64,000 bases of DNA from Paramecium octaurelia (Eukaryota > Ciliophora > Oligohymenophorea > Peniculida > Parameciidae). Where the stretch lies: positions 426,417-490,416 of the forward strand of contig CAJJDP010000042.1 of NCBI GenBank assembly GCA_905182995.1, read 5' to 3'. Both the position numbers and the translations under genes were made by a program. A model generated the notes under the pieces. It was not told the DNA's origin, made no database searches, and saw only the letters and a list, made by a program, of their open reading frames with translations. Below are positions 50,983 through 62,238 of this stretch, in pieces (the first letter of the stretch is position 1; the number at the start of each line of letters is the position of its first letter).

Positions 50983-52268
50983 TCAGTCAACATAATCAAA
51001 ATCAATTGCATTAATTACTACTTCTTTATGTTTAGAAACAATGCCATCTATTTCGGATTTAATTTAATCTTCATCTGCTTATTTGATTTAGAATCTCGCA
51101 GTAAATATCAATTTCTTCTCCTTGTATTACCACAATTTCATTTCTTAAGGTTCAAACCCTCTATGATTGAACTAAAATTGATGACACTTATTATTACATC
51201 ATGAGAAATAGCAGCTAATACCTTCTTTCCTGAATAAGGTACATGCATCAATAATATTTTGCTGGTATCTTTTAATAAAGTAATTGTGGTTGTAAGAATG
51301 AGTAAGGAGATAATGATAGAGGCTATGGGGTCAGCCATATGGAACTGATAGTAATATATGAGCAAAGCAGAAATTATACAAGCAACACTTCCCAAAGCAT
51401 CAGCTAGAATATGTAAATATACTCCAGACAAATTATGATTATGGTCATGGTGATGAGAACAATGATGATGGTGTTTTTCTTCCAATTATTCATCCACTTC
51501 TTCTGAATGAATGTGTCCATGATTATGAAAGAAGAATAATCCAATCACATTAACCAGTAATCCTAAGAATGAAACTATCAACATTTTTTCAGGCAGCACT
51601 TCCTAAGGAGTGATGACTCTCTCAAAGGATTCCGAAATTATTTCAACAACTGCAAACAGGAGGAACACACCATTAGCATATCCTGATAATATTTCTACTC
51701 TCTCAAAACCAAATGTATAAGTTGAATTAGCCTTTCTTTTGGCCATGAAACTGGCAAACAATGCTATGGCCAATGCACTTGAATCGATGAGCATATGGAG
51801 TGAATCTGTGATCAATCCCAAACTGTTACTGATCCAACCATAGATTAATTCAACGAACATAAATGAAAAGTTGAGAGACAGTTGAATCATCAATTTCTTT
51901 GAATCTGAATTATTTTTTAAATGATTTATGAATGCTTAGAATGAAATTTCATCTTCTCCAAACACTCTATTATTATTAGTCTAGATCAATTGCAATTCTT
52001 CTTCAGTGTTCTCAAAGATATTTAAAGCAGCTAATATTGGGAGACATACCCACATCACTGAATGATTGAAGGGATCAAAGATTTTATCTTTCAACTCGTA
52101 AATCAAAAATAAGAGACACATTATGACACCTATAAATTTATTGTGTTGCTCTGCTGTGATATTGTAGGTTATTTTCTACAAGGCCAACAAGAATAGGCCT
52201 ATCATTAACAAATTGAAAAGAGGAAATTCCATGATATTAAATCCCTCCAATTCTTCTGAAAGCAGCAT
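50983..52268 (-). CDS. CDF family zinc transporter (ZnT-like)
   Basis: ATG 52268 (MLLSEELEGFNIMEFPLF); an alternative internal ATG is at 52232. Two N-terminal hydrophobic segments are followed by the CDF core. SLGLITDSLHMLIDSSALAI has the HxxxD/DxxxH-type metal site of TMH2 and YTFGFERVEILSGYANGVFL covers TMH3. A cytosolic histidine-rich loop (KHHHHCSHHHDHNHN, about 51482-51440) precedes SGVYLHILADALGSVACIIS (TMH5 HxxxD). The cytosolic C-terminal domain follows; a short intron near 51148-51176 is predicted. The protein exports Zn2+ from the cytosol, probably into vesicles, by H+ antiport. The His loop is a classical ZnT feature. The extra N-terminal hydrophobic region resembles the ZnT5/Msc2 extension in miniature. 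Confidence 0.9.
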
Positions 52269-52304
52269 CTAGTGTGTTACAATAATGATACTTCATAGAT
52301 AGAT

Positions 52305-52807
52305 ATGTTGAGTATTGTGACCAAAGCTAACACATATGATAAAATAGTGGAGATCTCGTCTTCTGTTTATATTTAATGTGATTAAATGAATTTTTTAGTA
52401 ATTTTTTCTATTAGAGTTACGAGGGTAAGTAAAAATAGATTTATATCTGTTCCCCAAAAGAAGATGAGAATAACAAAGAAAAATTGAATCAACTTTATTT
52501 TGTTAAGATTCCTAAAGGCCAATTAATCGGCCACGTATGAACTTATTATAAGAACAATGCTTACATCAGAAATGAAAACATGATGAGACTATACAATGAT
52601 GAAACATAGTGGATTAGTTTCAAAGTAGCTATACCCAAGATCTTGAGTGGATTCGATAATGCTTTAGTCTTCAATGTAATTATTCGCCAGACGAATAACA
52701 ATATGAAAGTTATCATCAGGAGAGTGTTGATTTCAAAGATGGTGGGGATCTTCTAAGCATAGGTCCCTGATATTGACATCTTGACTGCCTGCTGTATGAA
52801 ACATTGA
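52305..52807 (+). CDS. Small protein, unknown
   Basis: ATG 52305 (MLSIVTKANTYDKIVEISSS), with two very short predicted introns (17 and 18 nt) joining to SPKEDENNKEKLNQLYFVKI and to IRNENMMRLYNDETQWISFK. It ends at TGA 52805-52807. About 150 residues. The central hydrophobic/basic beta-like part (VFNVIIRQTNNNMKVIIRRV L) is not recognised. Both introns are at the lower limit for this genome, so gene structure is uncertain. It converges on the trichocyst matrix gene with a gap of 42 bp. Confidence 0.4.
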
Positions 52808-52849
52808 ATAAATGAATTCATATTTATATTGAATATAAAATGATGAATC

Positions 52850-53932
52850 TCATCTTCCAGACCATGAAGCAACTTATTTCTTGAACATAGTGATGACTTC
52901 GGCAAGGATGGCATTCTCTTCATCTCTTTTGGCCTTGGCTTCAGCATAATCAGCTCTCTTGTTTTCCAAGTCTGATAAGGCTTGATCTAAAGCGTCTTGT
53001 GATTCTTAGAGGATGATCTTGGATTTGGCTTATTGTGCTAAGGCAGCTTAGATTTACTAGAGAATGATTAATCAACAATATTACAGTAGCTAATCTGTCA
53101 GCATAGACTTATTTTCTTTCGTATTCAACTTTGAGGTTTGCTACTTCAGCTTCACTCAATGAAACCCAACCGGCCAACTCCCATGATGCATTGATTTCAT
53201 TGACTTCAAGAGCTTCAAGTGAGGCTTAGAGGTTGGCTTCAAGGGATTCCAAGACACCCAAGACTCTCTCTGCCAAGGTTGCTCCTCTGCTTGATGATCC
53301 GTCTTCTTGTTTGTTGGCCAATTAGAGGAATGATTGTAACTCTTATTCTTAGAATTTGTTGCTGTATTGCTTCAATTTGTCAGCAACACTTTGAACTTAA
53401 ACTAATTCAAAGGAGTCTCCATTGATAATGTATCCTGCAACATCTTGTTTGAGTACTCTGACAACTTCAAGAGCTTCTCTGTTTTGTTTGATTGATCTAA
53501 CAAAGAGTTGATTGCTAAGACATTATTCGTCAAGAAGAACTTAGATCTTTCTATTTATTTCATCTTATCTTTATTCGTTCCAAGCAAGATAATTCTTGGT
53601 GTCTTGGAGTTCTTATTCAAATTGGGCTCTGTTTTCAATTGATTATTGGAATAATTTTTGATTCAAAGACTTGATTTTAGTAAATTACTCGATTGTCCTA
53701 CTATTAGTAAACATAATTACTATGCGCCAATCCATTCATCTGTTTCATTCTTTTGATCTGCTGCAAATTGAGCATCCTTATTTGATTGAATCAAATCGTT
53801 CAATAAACCAAAGACAGTGTCTATGGCATCGCTTGCCTTTGTTCCTGTTTGAAGGAGAGCAAGAATTTAATCTTTAGTAGATGTGGCTGATGCCAATGCG
53901 ACTAACAATACAAGGGCGATTGTCACTTTCAT
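52850..53932 (-). CDS. Trichocyst matrix protein (TMP)
   Basis: ATG 53932 gives a signal peptide (MKVTIALVLLVALASATS) followed by TKDQILALLQTGTKASDAID, typical of Paramecium trichocyst matrix proteins. Introns at about 53704-53723 and 53072-53099 restore one frame of about 344 residues. It is almost wholly alpha-helical with heptads (FEQELQDTKNYLAWNEQRQD; LAQQAKSKIILQESQDALDQ ALSDLENKRADY) and the family-typical central EINASWELAGWVSLSEAEVA. TMP precursors are cleaved in the secretory pathway and assemble into the crystalline matrix that expands on exocytosis. End TGA 52850-52852. Codon use and GC are higher than in neighbours, consistent with high expression. Confidence 0.92.
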
Positions 53933-54741
53933 TATTTAATAATAATATATAAAAACGGGTAATTAAAATTAAATAAATATAAACGATGATGAGGGATTAT
54001 TTCTATGCAATCAATTAAAATATTTATTAATTAAAACTACCAAATGACCACTTTATAGACACTCCCATCTTAACCTTAATTGATAATGAACATAAATACT
54101 TTGACTTATATCTCTATCAAAAAATATAATTGAATTTCGAACACCTCATAATAGTGCAAATTACTTTTTGATGGTCTCAGTCTCACCAATTCATATCTAA
54201 ACATGACAATGAAAGGATCAATCGACTCAAACTTTTTTTGTTTAGGAGAATAAAGAAATGAATTTTATTTTATAATATAATATGATACAAATTCTATTTT
54301 TATACTTTAATACTTCTATTTGTAATTAATTGTCTCTATGCTCGTTTCTGCATATATCACGTAGAGATTTTGTGATTTAATTTGATGAGCAAGCAAGGGA
54401 ATAAACATAAGCAAACTAATATATTATTTTATGACATGATTCTCATCTTTAACATACTTCTGAGTACCTTTTCTATAATTTTAATTTAAACTTTATTAGT
54501 TACCAATTTTATAGAGCATCTTTATCTGTTTTTTATTACATTTTACTAATTTATCTTCCTAATATATATAATTGAATTGGCTTCTATTTCTGCACAGGTG
54601 CCATTCTAATAGATGTGTGACATTAACATGTTTTTGATGCTCTTAAAATTCATCAAAATTAGTATTTTACTCTTGATCAAATATATAAATATATGTTGCC
54701 AAAATATAGATGATAAGATTTTATTTTTGATATTTTTGTAG
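53933..54741. other. Region without an assigned gene
   Basis: About 800 bp. Open frames occur on both strands, for example a minus-strand frame around 54240-54020 and an overlapping plus-strand frame around 54042-54170. Neither can be assembled into a gene with convincing start, introns and stop. It must contain the promoter of the trichocyst matrix gene. Confidence 0.45.
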
Positions 54742-55330
54742 ATGGAAGCACATCATTTAATAGAATATGATGATATATCCAAGTCTAGTTCTGAATAAAA
54801 AGTAATCGAAACTATATTGAATTTTATATTCTCAATATTATTACCTAAAAGGTTGGGGCTTTTTGATTTGTATGTTACACAAAACTATAGAAGATCAAAA
54901 TGATTGCTTATTCATTTTAAGCTAGTGAATCAAAATTAATAAAATAAAGAGCATGAAATTTCTGAAAAGGATATAATGAGCTTTTAAAAAATCAAAAAAT
55001 AAACTTAATAGGATCTTCTAAAATTTGGAACGCCTGTTTATTAATATAGAGTGTTTTACTACACAATACTAATAATAAGAGTATAAATAAATAGTTGCAT
55101 CTGACTCAAATAATAAAACAACGATACCACCATTAGGATTTCCATACTACAGAAATTAAATGATTCTTCTAACAAGAACCAGTTTTCATTAAAACTTTCA
55201 TAAAATTGAGCGAATGTTTCTCAAATTCACAATTAATTATAGAATCATTTTGTTAAGAATGATGATTATATATAATAATAATAAAGTTCCTTAAAAAAAA
55301 GAAATTGATTTATATTAATTTGTAAAATTC
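54742..55330 (+). CDS. Possible small gene, exon structure unresolved
   Basis: ATG 54742 opens MEAHHLIEYDDISKSSSEQK and further coding-like pieces follow (EHEISEKDIMSFQKIKKQTQ; VASDSNNKTTIPPLGFPYYR). TGA codons at about 54900 and 55108 require introns that I could not place convincingly. It may be a real small gene or chance open frames in AT-rich DNA. Confidence 0.25.
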
Positions 55331-55348
55331 TATTCATATATATATTCT

Positions 55349-55723
55349 TCATTTAAAACTATAGAGCTAACTTAATTGATCAAAATTATCATTTTGGGGA
55401 TAGATTTGTTCATAGGTTGTTTTCGCCAAATTATTTTATGTGTATGGATCATTATTGATAAAGGATTTGATATTGTTGTCATCTTCTGTGTTGATGATGT
55501 AATATGCTCCATTGTACGGGAATTGAGCTCCGCCTATAATTTAGGCACCTTTTGAAATTAATTTTTAGAGTTGGTTTTCATGTTCTGAACGCAAAGGGAC
55601 TAAAAATGAATAAGTGATAAATTGGGTACTGCGATGATAATACATGTCTTAATTATATTGTTGAGACACCAGGAAGTATTTCGAATAAAGGGCGAATGAA
55701 TATTTAATTTAATTTGTGATCAT
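55349..55723 (-). CDS. YCII-related domain protein
   Basis: Intron-free frame of 124 residues from ATG 55723 to TGA 55349-55351. It resembles a YCII (ferredoxin-like) domain: SKYFLVSQQYNQDMYYHR, FLVPLRSEHENQLQKLISKG AQIIGGAQFPYNGAYYIIN, then SFINNDPYTQNNLAKTTYEQ IYP. The 'H...L..L...G....gG.....g....i......e.f...DPy......' pattern is characteristic. YCII proteins are small dimeric enzymes or binding proteins of mostly unknown substrate with conserved His and Asp. The gene is divergent from the kelch-MORC gene, only 26 bp from its ATG, so they must share a very short promoter region. Confidence 0.7.
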
Positions 55724-55749
55724 GAATATTAATTAAATTATAAAATTAT

Positions 55750-58423
55750 ATGAATTAAATTCAATAAGAGATAACAACAATCCCCACAAAAATCTTTAGG
55801 AATGCATAGTGGATATCTAAAAACTCAAGTGTAAACAAGAGGAAAAGTCCAAATTATCCTTGCAAGAGATGGGGCCATACAGCTGTCTTGCATGATAAAT
55901 ACATGTATGTTTTCAGCGGGTGTGGCAAATCAGACAATGCCAAATAATGGGAATTAATCTATCGAATGGATTGCTTAACATTTTAATGGGAAAGACTGGC
56001 CAGCCCTTCTGCCAATCACCCAGCTGGTAGAGATTCCCATTGCTCAGTTTGTCTTCAAAATAAGCTTTATTTTTTTGGAGGGTCTAGCAATGACTAAATT
56101 TTGGGGGATTTTTGGAGCTTCGACATTGACACATCAGAGTGGACAGAAATATAAGTGCCAAAAGACATGCAAGCAAGAGAAGGACATTCAATGGTCGCTT
56201 TATCATAGAGATTAATATACATATACGGAGGTTGGGACTAAGTACAGAACACTATGACAGAGTCTCATTGGTTATATGATATAAAGACAAACAAATTTTA
56301 ATAAATCATAAATTTCACAGGAGACGAGATGATTAAATTAGAAAGTCATACGGCAAATAAGATTGGAGAGAGTGTTTACATTTTTGGAGGTCAAGGTTAA
56401 ATGTCACAAAAGCAATTAATATTTTATAAGGATTTGTATAAGCTGGATTTTGAGAACATCAATGACTTACAACAAAGATTTGACTAACAAGATTCACTAG
56501 AGGACAAAAAGTAAAATGGTGAAAACAACATAGTAATCAAAATAGAGAAGATCAAGCCGAATGGATCATAGTAGCCCACACCTCGTGCATCTCATTCTGC
56601 TGTGGCTTATGCTGATCGATTTCTTTTTATTATAGGAGGGGAAGGGTATGTCTTTTGAAATATCAACTAGTTATTAATATGATTAATAAAAGGATAACGA
56701 AGAGGAAGCAATTGAGTAGGATTAAGAGGATAATTTTTAGAATGTGGATGAAGAGGAAAAGCCAATATATCCGAAGAATGACATTTGGATATTTGAGACT
56801 ATTATGAGGGTAGAATTTTTTAATTAAAGTGTTAGACTTGGAGTAAATTAGTACCTCGATCCAAGACTCCTATGTTTTAGCCAAGATTTTCACATAGTTG
56901 TATTGTTTTTAAAGACCAATTGATTGTATTTGGAGGATTGAGAAGTATGGGAGAAGTCTTGGAAGACATTATGGTATTGCACTTAAAGGATAGTGAAAAT
57001 CATTTATAAAAGTTTTCAAGAGATGAGATGAAGAATGTTTGTAAATATTGTTAATTGATTTATGGGAATTAATAGGAAGAAGACATCTCTTTCAATAAGG
57101 TAGCAGAGAATAATGCCATTCGTTAACCAAAGTTATCCTTAACCTTCATCGATGAGTAATTTATTAAAAAGATTTTAAATTAGAATTTCGAAACTCGTTT
57201 AATCACCAATGTCTTGTTTTGGGTTGTTTTTAGACAATGCAAAAATATCTGAAGCATCTGAATTGAAAATTGAATATGCCTATCGTCTTAGAAGAAAGAA
57301 ATCCTAATACACAACTGATGATATGCAAGAGAAGATACCTTTGATAATTTTATTTGAGAAAGAAACAAAGGATTTAGAGGACTTGAGTGATTTTCTTTTT
57401 AATTTCGATATTCCAAAGAAGAAGATATGTTTAAACAAATAGGACTATGAATAAATTACTAGAAATGGAGGAGAAGGCTTGATTTAAGAAGAACAGCAAT
57501 AATTCAACAAAAAATAATATGCGTTGAATTTCAAAATTGCTTCACTTCGATTAGGCGATAGTGTTTTGATTTGTCACAAATCATAGAATAATTTTTATGT
57601 TGGTTTTATATCAATGAATAACCTTTTAAATCCTAATGATGAATCTTTGACATTCTATAATTACACTCTTACTATTAGTAGTGAGAAGGAGAGAAAAGTC
57701 GATTCTCCTGAAAGTAAAACTGTCCTATTGAATGCTATCACTCATCTCTTGACTGAGGAAGACTTCATAATTAATTGCAATTACAATTACACAAAGATTT
57801 TTATATTTGATCTTGCAAAAATACATTCTCATTAGAAAGTATTTGAATTGAACCTTTACAATGATGATATCGTCTCAAATACATATGCAGCTTTTGATCT
57901 CAAGAAGGATGAAGCCATTAAATATCCTGATTATTCCTTAAAGGAATACATCAAATTCTATTCTTTGGATTAACTTCCTTATAAGATGTTTGTGAATGAT
58001 CAACCTCAAGCTTTTTCATCCATCAAAAATAAGATGGAAAACAAGTTCAAAGTCATGGTGGGAAACGAAAAGTTAGTCAATAGATTGAATGAATGCACTG
58101 AGGCTTATGGTATTTGCAGACTCCCCTAAAATAATTTAGGGATATTTTTATATTACTAAGGTAGATTGATAAACAGATACAAACGATCCTTGGGAGTATT
58201 CTTAGGAGACTAAGAATATAGTGGCTATTTAAACTTATGTAAATTCATCAAACCTAATTTAACATCTGAAGTATTAATTCATTTTTCATCATTAGGGTTT
58301 CCAAAATTCATATTTAAGCTCAATTTTGTTTCAAATACTAGGATCTTTGGAAGAAGAGTTAGAACCAGAAAGAAGAAAGGAGATTAAAGTTTGAGTTCAA
58401 TGATTTTATATCAATCTACATGA
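55750..58423 (+). CDS. Kelch-repeat / MORC-like (GHKL) fusion protein
   Basis: ATG 55750. Introns 56646-56670 and 56810-56829 are removed. The N-terminal half is a kelch propeller with about six blades (YVFSGC, LYFFGGSSND, IYIYGGWD, VYIFGGQG, LFIIGGEG, LIVFGGLRS). A CKYCQ motif follows. Then comes a MORC-like module: SLTFIDEQFIKKILN, FGLFLDNAKISEASELKIEY, FKIASLRLGDSVLICHKSQN NFYVGFIS, and the S5-like GIFLYYQGRLINRYKRSLGV FLG ... CKFIKPNLTSE. MORC proteins are GHKL ATPases acting in chromatin and DNA compaction. Here the catalytic Glu of the N-box and the DxGxG glycines are not conserved. Between LITN and LFLDNA (57211-57233) the frame shifts by +1, or a 37-nt intron (57197-57233) is used. 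End TGA 58421-58423. If split, a second gene would have to start inside the first. Confidence 0.75.
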
Positions 58424-58526
58424 TCTATTTTAGTTATTCTTTCTCTTTCTTACTGTAAACTGTTTGAATAATTAAAATAAATACACAATAAAATTATTTA
58501 ATATAAGTAAACAATCTAAATTACAA

Positions 58527-59426
58527 ATGAATGATAAACATGAGGCATTCTTTTTTGTTCAAAGTTAGAAAAGGAGAATACATCAATAAAATTATGCTTT
58601 AAAAGTGGTTTCACGTACAAAGGTAGACAAGGAGACTATTCAGTTGAGTGAATCGTTGTTTAATGCTAAAATTACTGCTAAATAATCATCTTGTATCATC
58701 AGAAATATCCAAAGATCCATTCAATAAAAAATCAAGTTTTATGATGAATAACTGAGAAGCAGTGATTCATTTAAAAAATAAGCAAACACAAAAAGTTTGA
58801 GTCCAGGTACCATTAAACCCAAACTCTTAGAAAATTAAGAATAGTCTCAGAACTAACGACTTTCAGCTTAACAAATCATCATATAACAAAATCCAATCAA
58901 AAATAATGAATAATAAACACAAGCTCCAATCAAAAACCTTAACGAAACTTAATAATCTTAAAAATACATGAAATAATACACATAAAGTATTTCTCCTTCT
59001 AAAAAACAACCTGACAAATCTGAAAGGAAGAGAACTTAAAATTATTCATCCCCTAAAATCATTCATAAAAGTAGTTCCTAATATTTACAATAATCAGAAC
59101 TGTAAAGTTGCTATTCAAAACAAAAAGTTAGGGATCAATAAAAAGAACAGGAGAATAATTAATCTACAAATAGAGCATAAACTGCAAGAGTTACTTCAAT
59201 TGCAGAAAGAAATGAAGAATGGAAACAAAAACTATAAAATAAAATAGATATTGAATAAAAGAAAAAATAATAAAAAGAAATGGTTTACTGTACTTTCAAA
59301 CCCAGAATTAATAATTAAAGAAGTGCAAAAAAGTAATAATCAAGCGTAAGTAAAGGATTTTAAACAGAGATTAATGAATTGATGCATCTTATTGATGCTT
59401 AAAGTAGAGTAAAAAGTAAATAATGA
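58527..59426 (+). CDS. Gln/Lys/Ser-rich protein, unknown
   Basis: Uninterrupted frame of 299 residues from ATG 58527 to TGA 59424-59426. About one residue in six is Gln, many encoded by TAA/TAG. The N-terminal half has weakly helical basic stretches (IRNIQRSIQQKIKFYDEQLR). The C-terminal part holds ERNEEWKQKLQNKIDIEQKK KQQKEMVYCTFKPRIN. The 'CTFKPRIN' ending resembles the short motif seen in many ciliate and flagellar microtubule-associated proteins. No family is assigned. About 100 bp from the upstream gene and 150 bp from the kinase gene downstream. Confidence 0.6.
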
Positions 59427-59574
59427 CAATAACATTTTGTTTATAGAATATTTTAAATAAGAACCATAGAAAATAATATTATTTTACAACAATTTTAGTG
59501 ATATTATAAGGTATTTCTTTTAAAATTTTCTAAATAACAAAGTTGACATTTATTTATTTATAAATTTAATTTTT

Positions 59575-61925
59575 ATGCCACCAAAAAGATAACATCATAA
59601 AACTTAGTCTTCAGAAATCCCTCCCCAAGCATTAATGAGTTATCTCTCAAATAGAGAATAAATTTAAGCACGATTCTCTAATTCCCCAACTTTACAAATA
59701 GATTACAAAGTAACAAAATTAATTTATACCAGGCTAACAAATAATTAATCCATTAATAAAGTCCGTTGCTTAGATCAAATGGTTCTTAGAATAATCTAAG
59801 GGTTACACAACAATAGTATTATTTTATTATAAAATCTGAGACAAACATAAAGAAAAGTATAATAATCAGATCTCCTCAAATCAAAAGGGTTCATGTCTCC
59901 TAAATTTGTTAGCCAAGAGAAAAAACAATTGTAGTCAAAAACTGTGATGAGATAAGGAGGAAACCACATCAAGACACAACCACATTCGCATTAAAACTCT
60001 TAGTCATCACTTAATAAAATTGATAAAACACAAGATGATTACAAGTAGTTATCACTTATTTCCTCTGCTATGCCAAAATCATCTGAGATTATGCTGACTT
60101 AACCTTAATCTGCGATGAATAAAACTGAACTCACATTAAAATAGAAAGCAGACTTAGCAATATAAGAAATGAAGTAACGATAATAAGAAGAATTGTTTTA
60201 AAGGATAAACTTTTAAAAATCCTTAGGAGTTTCAAGTGCAAAACACTAATCTCAATTGTTTATGCAATCAAACTCCTATAAGTCCAGCAGCACCAAACAA
60301 TTAGATGGTCAAAAAACTTAAGTTCACTCAGCTTCTTAACCAATAATTGAAATTAATCCTAATAGACCCATCACAAACAGGTAAATGAATTTATTTATTT
60401 CATAGGAAGTAATTCTAAGATACCATAAATGTCATATTATTATGCAAAACGCATAAAGAAAAGATAACTGTAGATGTCTAATAAAATTCTATATAATATT
60501 TGGTAGATCTAGTCAAACAAATTATCATGAAAAATTTCGGAACCACTTTGCCTACAGTGATTGGAATTAAAACTTGCAACATTTCGATTCCTGTCGATTA
60601 TATCTTATCAAAAGTAGAGAGACCCTTGTCTCTGTTAAATTCCATTTAACTCCAACCATTGATTATTGAACCTGTATTCGCTTTGGAAAATGAAATCAAG
60701 ACACCCAGAGTCAGTCTTAAAGATTTTGAATTCATAAGATGCATAGGCATGGGAGGATTCTCTAAAGTTTACATGGTAAGAGAAAGAAGATCAGGCTAAT
60801 ATTATGCTATGAAATTGATAGAGAAGAGTCCCATAATCTAATAGAATAAACAAAGTATCATACAAAATGAAAGAGATATTATGTCAATCCTTAATCATCC
60901 TTTTATTGTGAAAATGCAATATGCTTTTGAATCTAGGAAATATTTAGTTTTTGTTTTGGAATACTGTTCTGGAGGAGAGTTGTTTTACCTTTTGCGAAAA
61001 GTATTTTGATTTATATATACATTAGGTCAAAAGGATGAAGGAGGAGGAAGCATTCTTTTACTTTTCAGAAATTTGTTTGGGCATGAAACACCTACATGAA
61101 AATAACATTATTTATAGAGATATCAAACCAGAAAATATCTTAATTGATTTTGATGGTCATGTTAGAATTGCAGATTTTGGGTTATCCAAACCTAACATGA
61201 CAGAATAAGATATAGGGTATTCATTTTGTGGATCCCCTGAATACATGGCACCCGAGATGCTATTAAAATCTGGACATACATTCCAATTAGATTTGTATTG
61301 TTTAGGAGCATTGCTATATGAACTGGTTACTGGCTTACCTCCCTATTATTCGAGAAATACGGAGGAGATATACACAAGAATTCTTAATTAAAAGTTGAAT
61401 TTTCCTCCATAATTACAATTGTCCCCATAAATTAAAGATCTATTAAACAACTTACTGGCTAAAAATCCAAAAAATAGAATCGATAACATAGAAACCTTGT
61501 TAAGACATCCATGGATGGTTTAATGGGGTGACAAAAATTTATATAAGGATATTTTATAAAAAAGGATTGAATCCCCTTTTAAAACAGACCATTATTCGTT
61601 TAATTTTGATGAAGAAGAATTTGGCCAGGGTGAGGCAGAATTCTTAGCTTTCATAAAGCCACTTTAGCAGAATATCTCTGAAAACTTTCCTAAAGAAATA
61701 ATATTAAAACAATTCTATTATAATAGTAATGAAGCCAATTTTTAAGAGAGTACTGGAGGTACTAGAAATAATTAGATGGAATAATAATGCACACAAAGGC
61801 AGAAAAGTAAAAGGTAGAATACATTTGAGAGTGAAAATTAAATGAACCACCAGGATTAAAAACTCTATTTGTTAAGCTAACTCAAATTACAAACTGATCA
61901 CGATTAAAAGAGAAAATCTGCATGA
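59575..61925 (+). CDS. AGC-family serine/threonine kinase with long N-terminal extension
   Basis: ATG 59575; introns at about 60381-60405 and 60999-61025 are removed. The first approximately 380 residues are Gln/Ser/Lys-rich with a more ordered segment before the kinase. The catalytic domain starts DFEFIRCIGMGGFSKVYMVR (glycine loop), with YAMKLIEK (VAIK-type Lys), IIYRDIKPENILIDFDGHVR (catalytic loop), IADFGLSK (DFG) and FCGSPEYMAPEML (activation loop and APE). DFGLSK and 'SFCGS/TPEYMAPE' are diagnostic of AGC kinases (S6K/SGK/AKT group). The C-tail PFKTDHYSFNFDEEEFGQGE has the PxxP/FD-type AGC tail, but a classical FxxFS/T hydrophobic motif is not obvious. About 760 residues. End TGA 61923-61925. 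Confidence 0.9.
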
Positions 61926-62238
61926 ACTTTATTTTAGTTTATTAATTTTTGTTAAAGATTATATAAAATATACTATTTATTATAAAAAAATTTAAAATTT
62001 TTTTAACTTCATCTTTAATAGTGGGGTCAATATTTTTATTGCTATTAATATTACAATAATGGGTGTTAAGAAAAATTTTATTCAAGAAATTATCTTTTCA
62101 ATTATATTAATATATTGGAAAAATTTGATGAGATTAAATTGATTCATAAATTTATTTGTATTTAAGAGATTTGATAGGTATTACACTATGAATTATAATA
62201 ATATTAAATAGTGACAAAATATAGAGCACTAATTTATT
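61926..62238. other. Intergenic stretch
   Basis: About 310 bp between the convergent 3' ends of the AGC kinase and Myb genes. AT-rich with T- and A-runs; nothing recognisable. Confidence 0.5.

Noticed and set aside
53933-54741. Minus-strand gene reading FESIDPFIVMFRYELVRLRP
   Set aside because: An overlapping plus-strand frame looks equally coding-like, and no consistent start, intron set and stop could be found for either.
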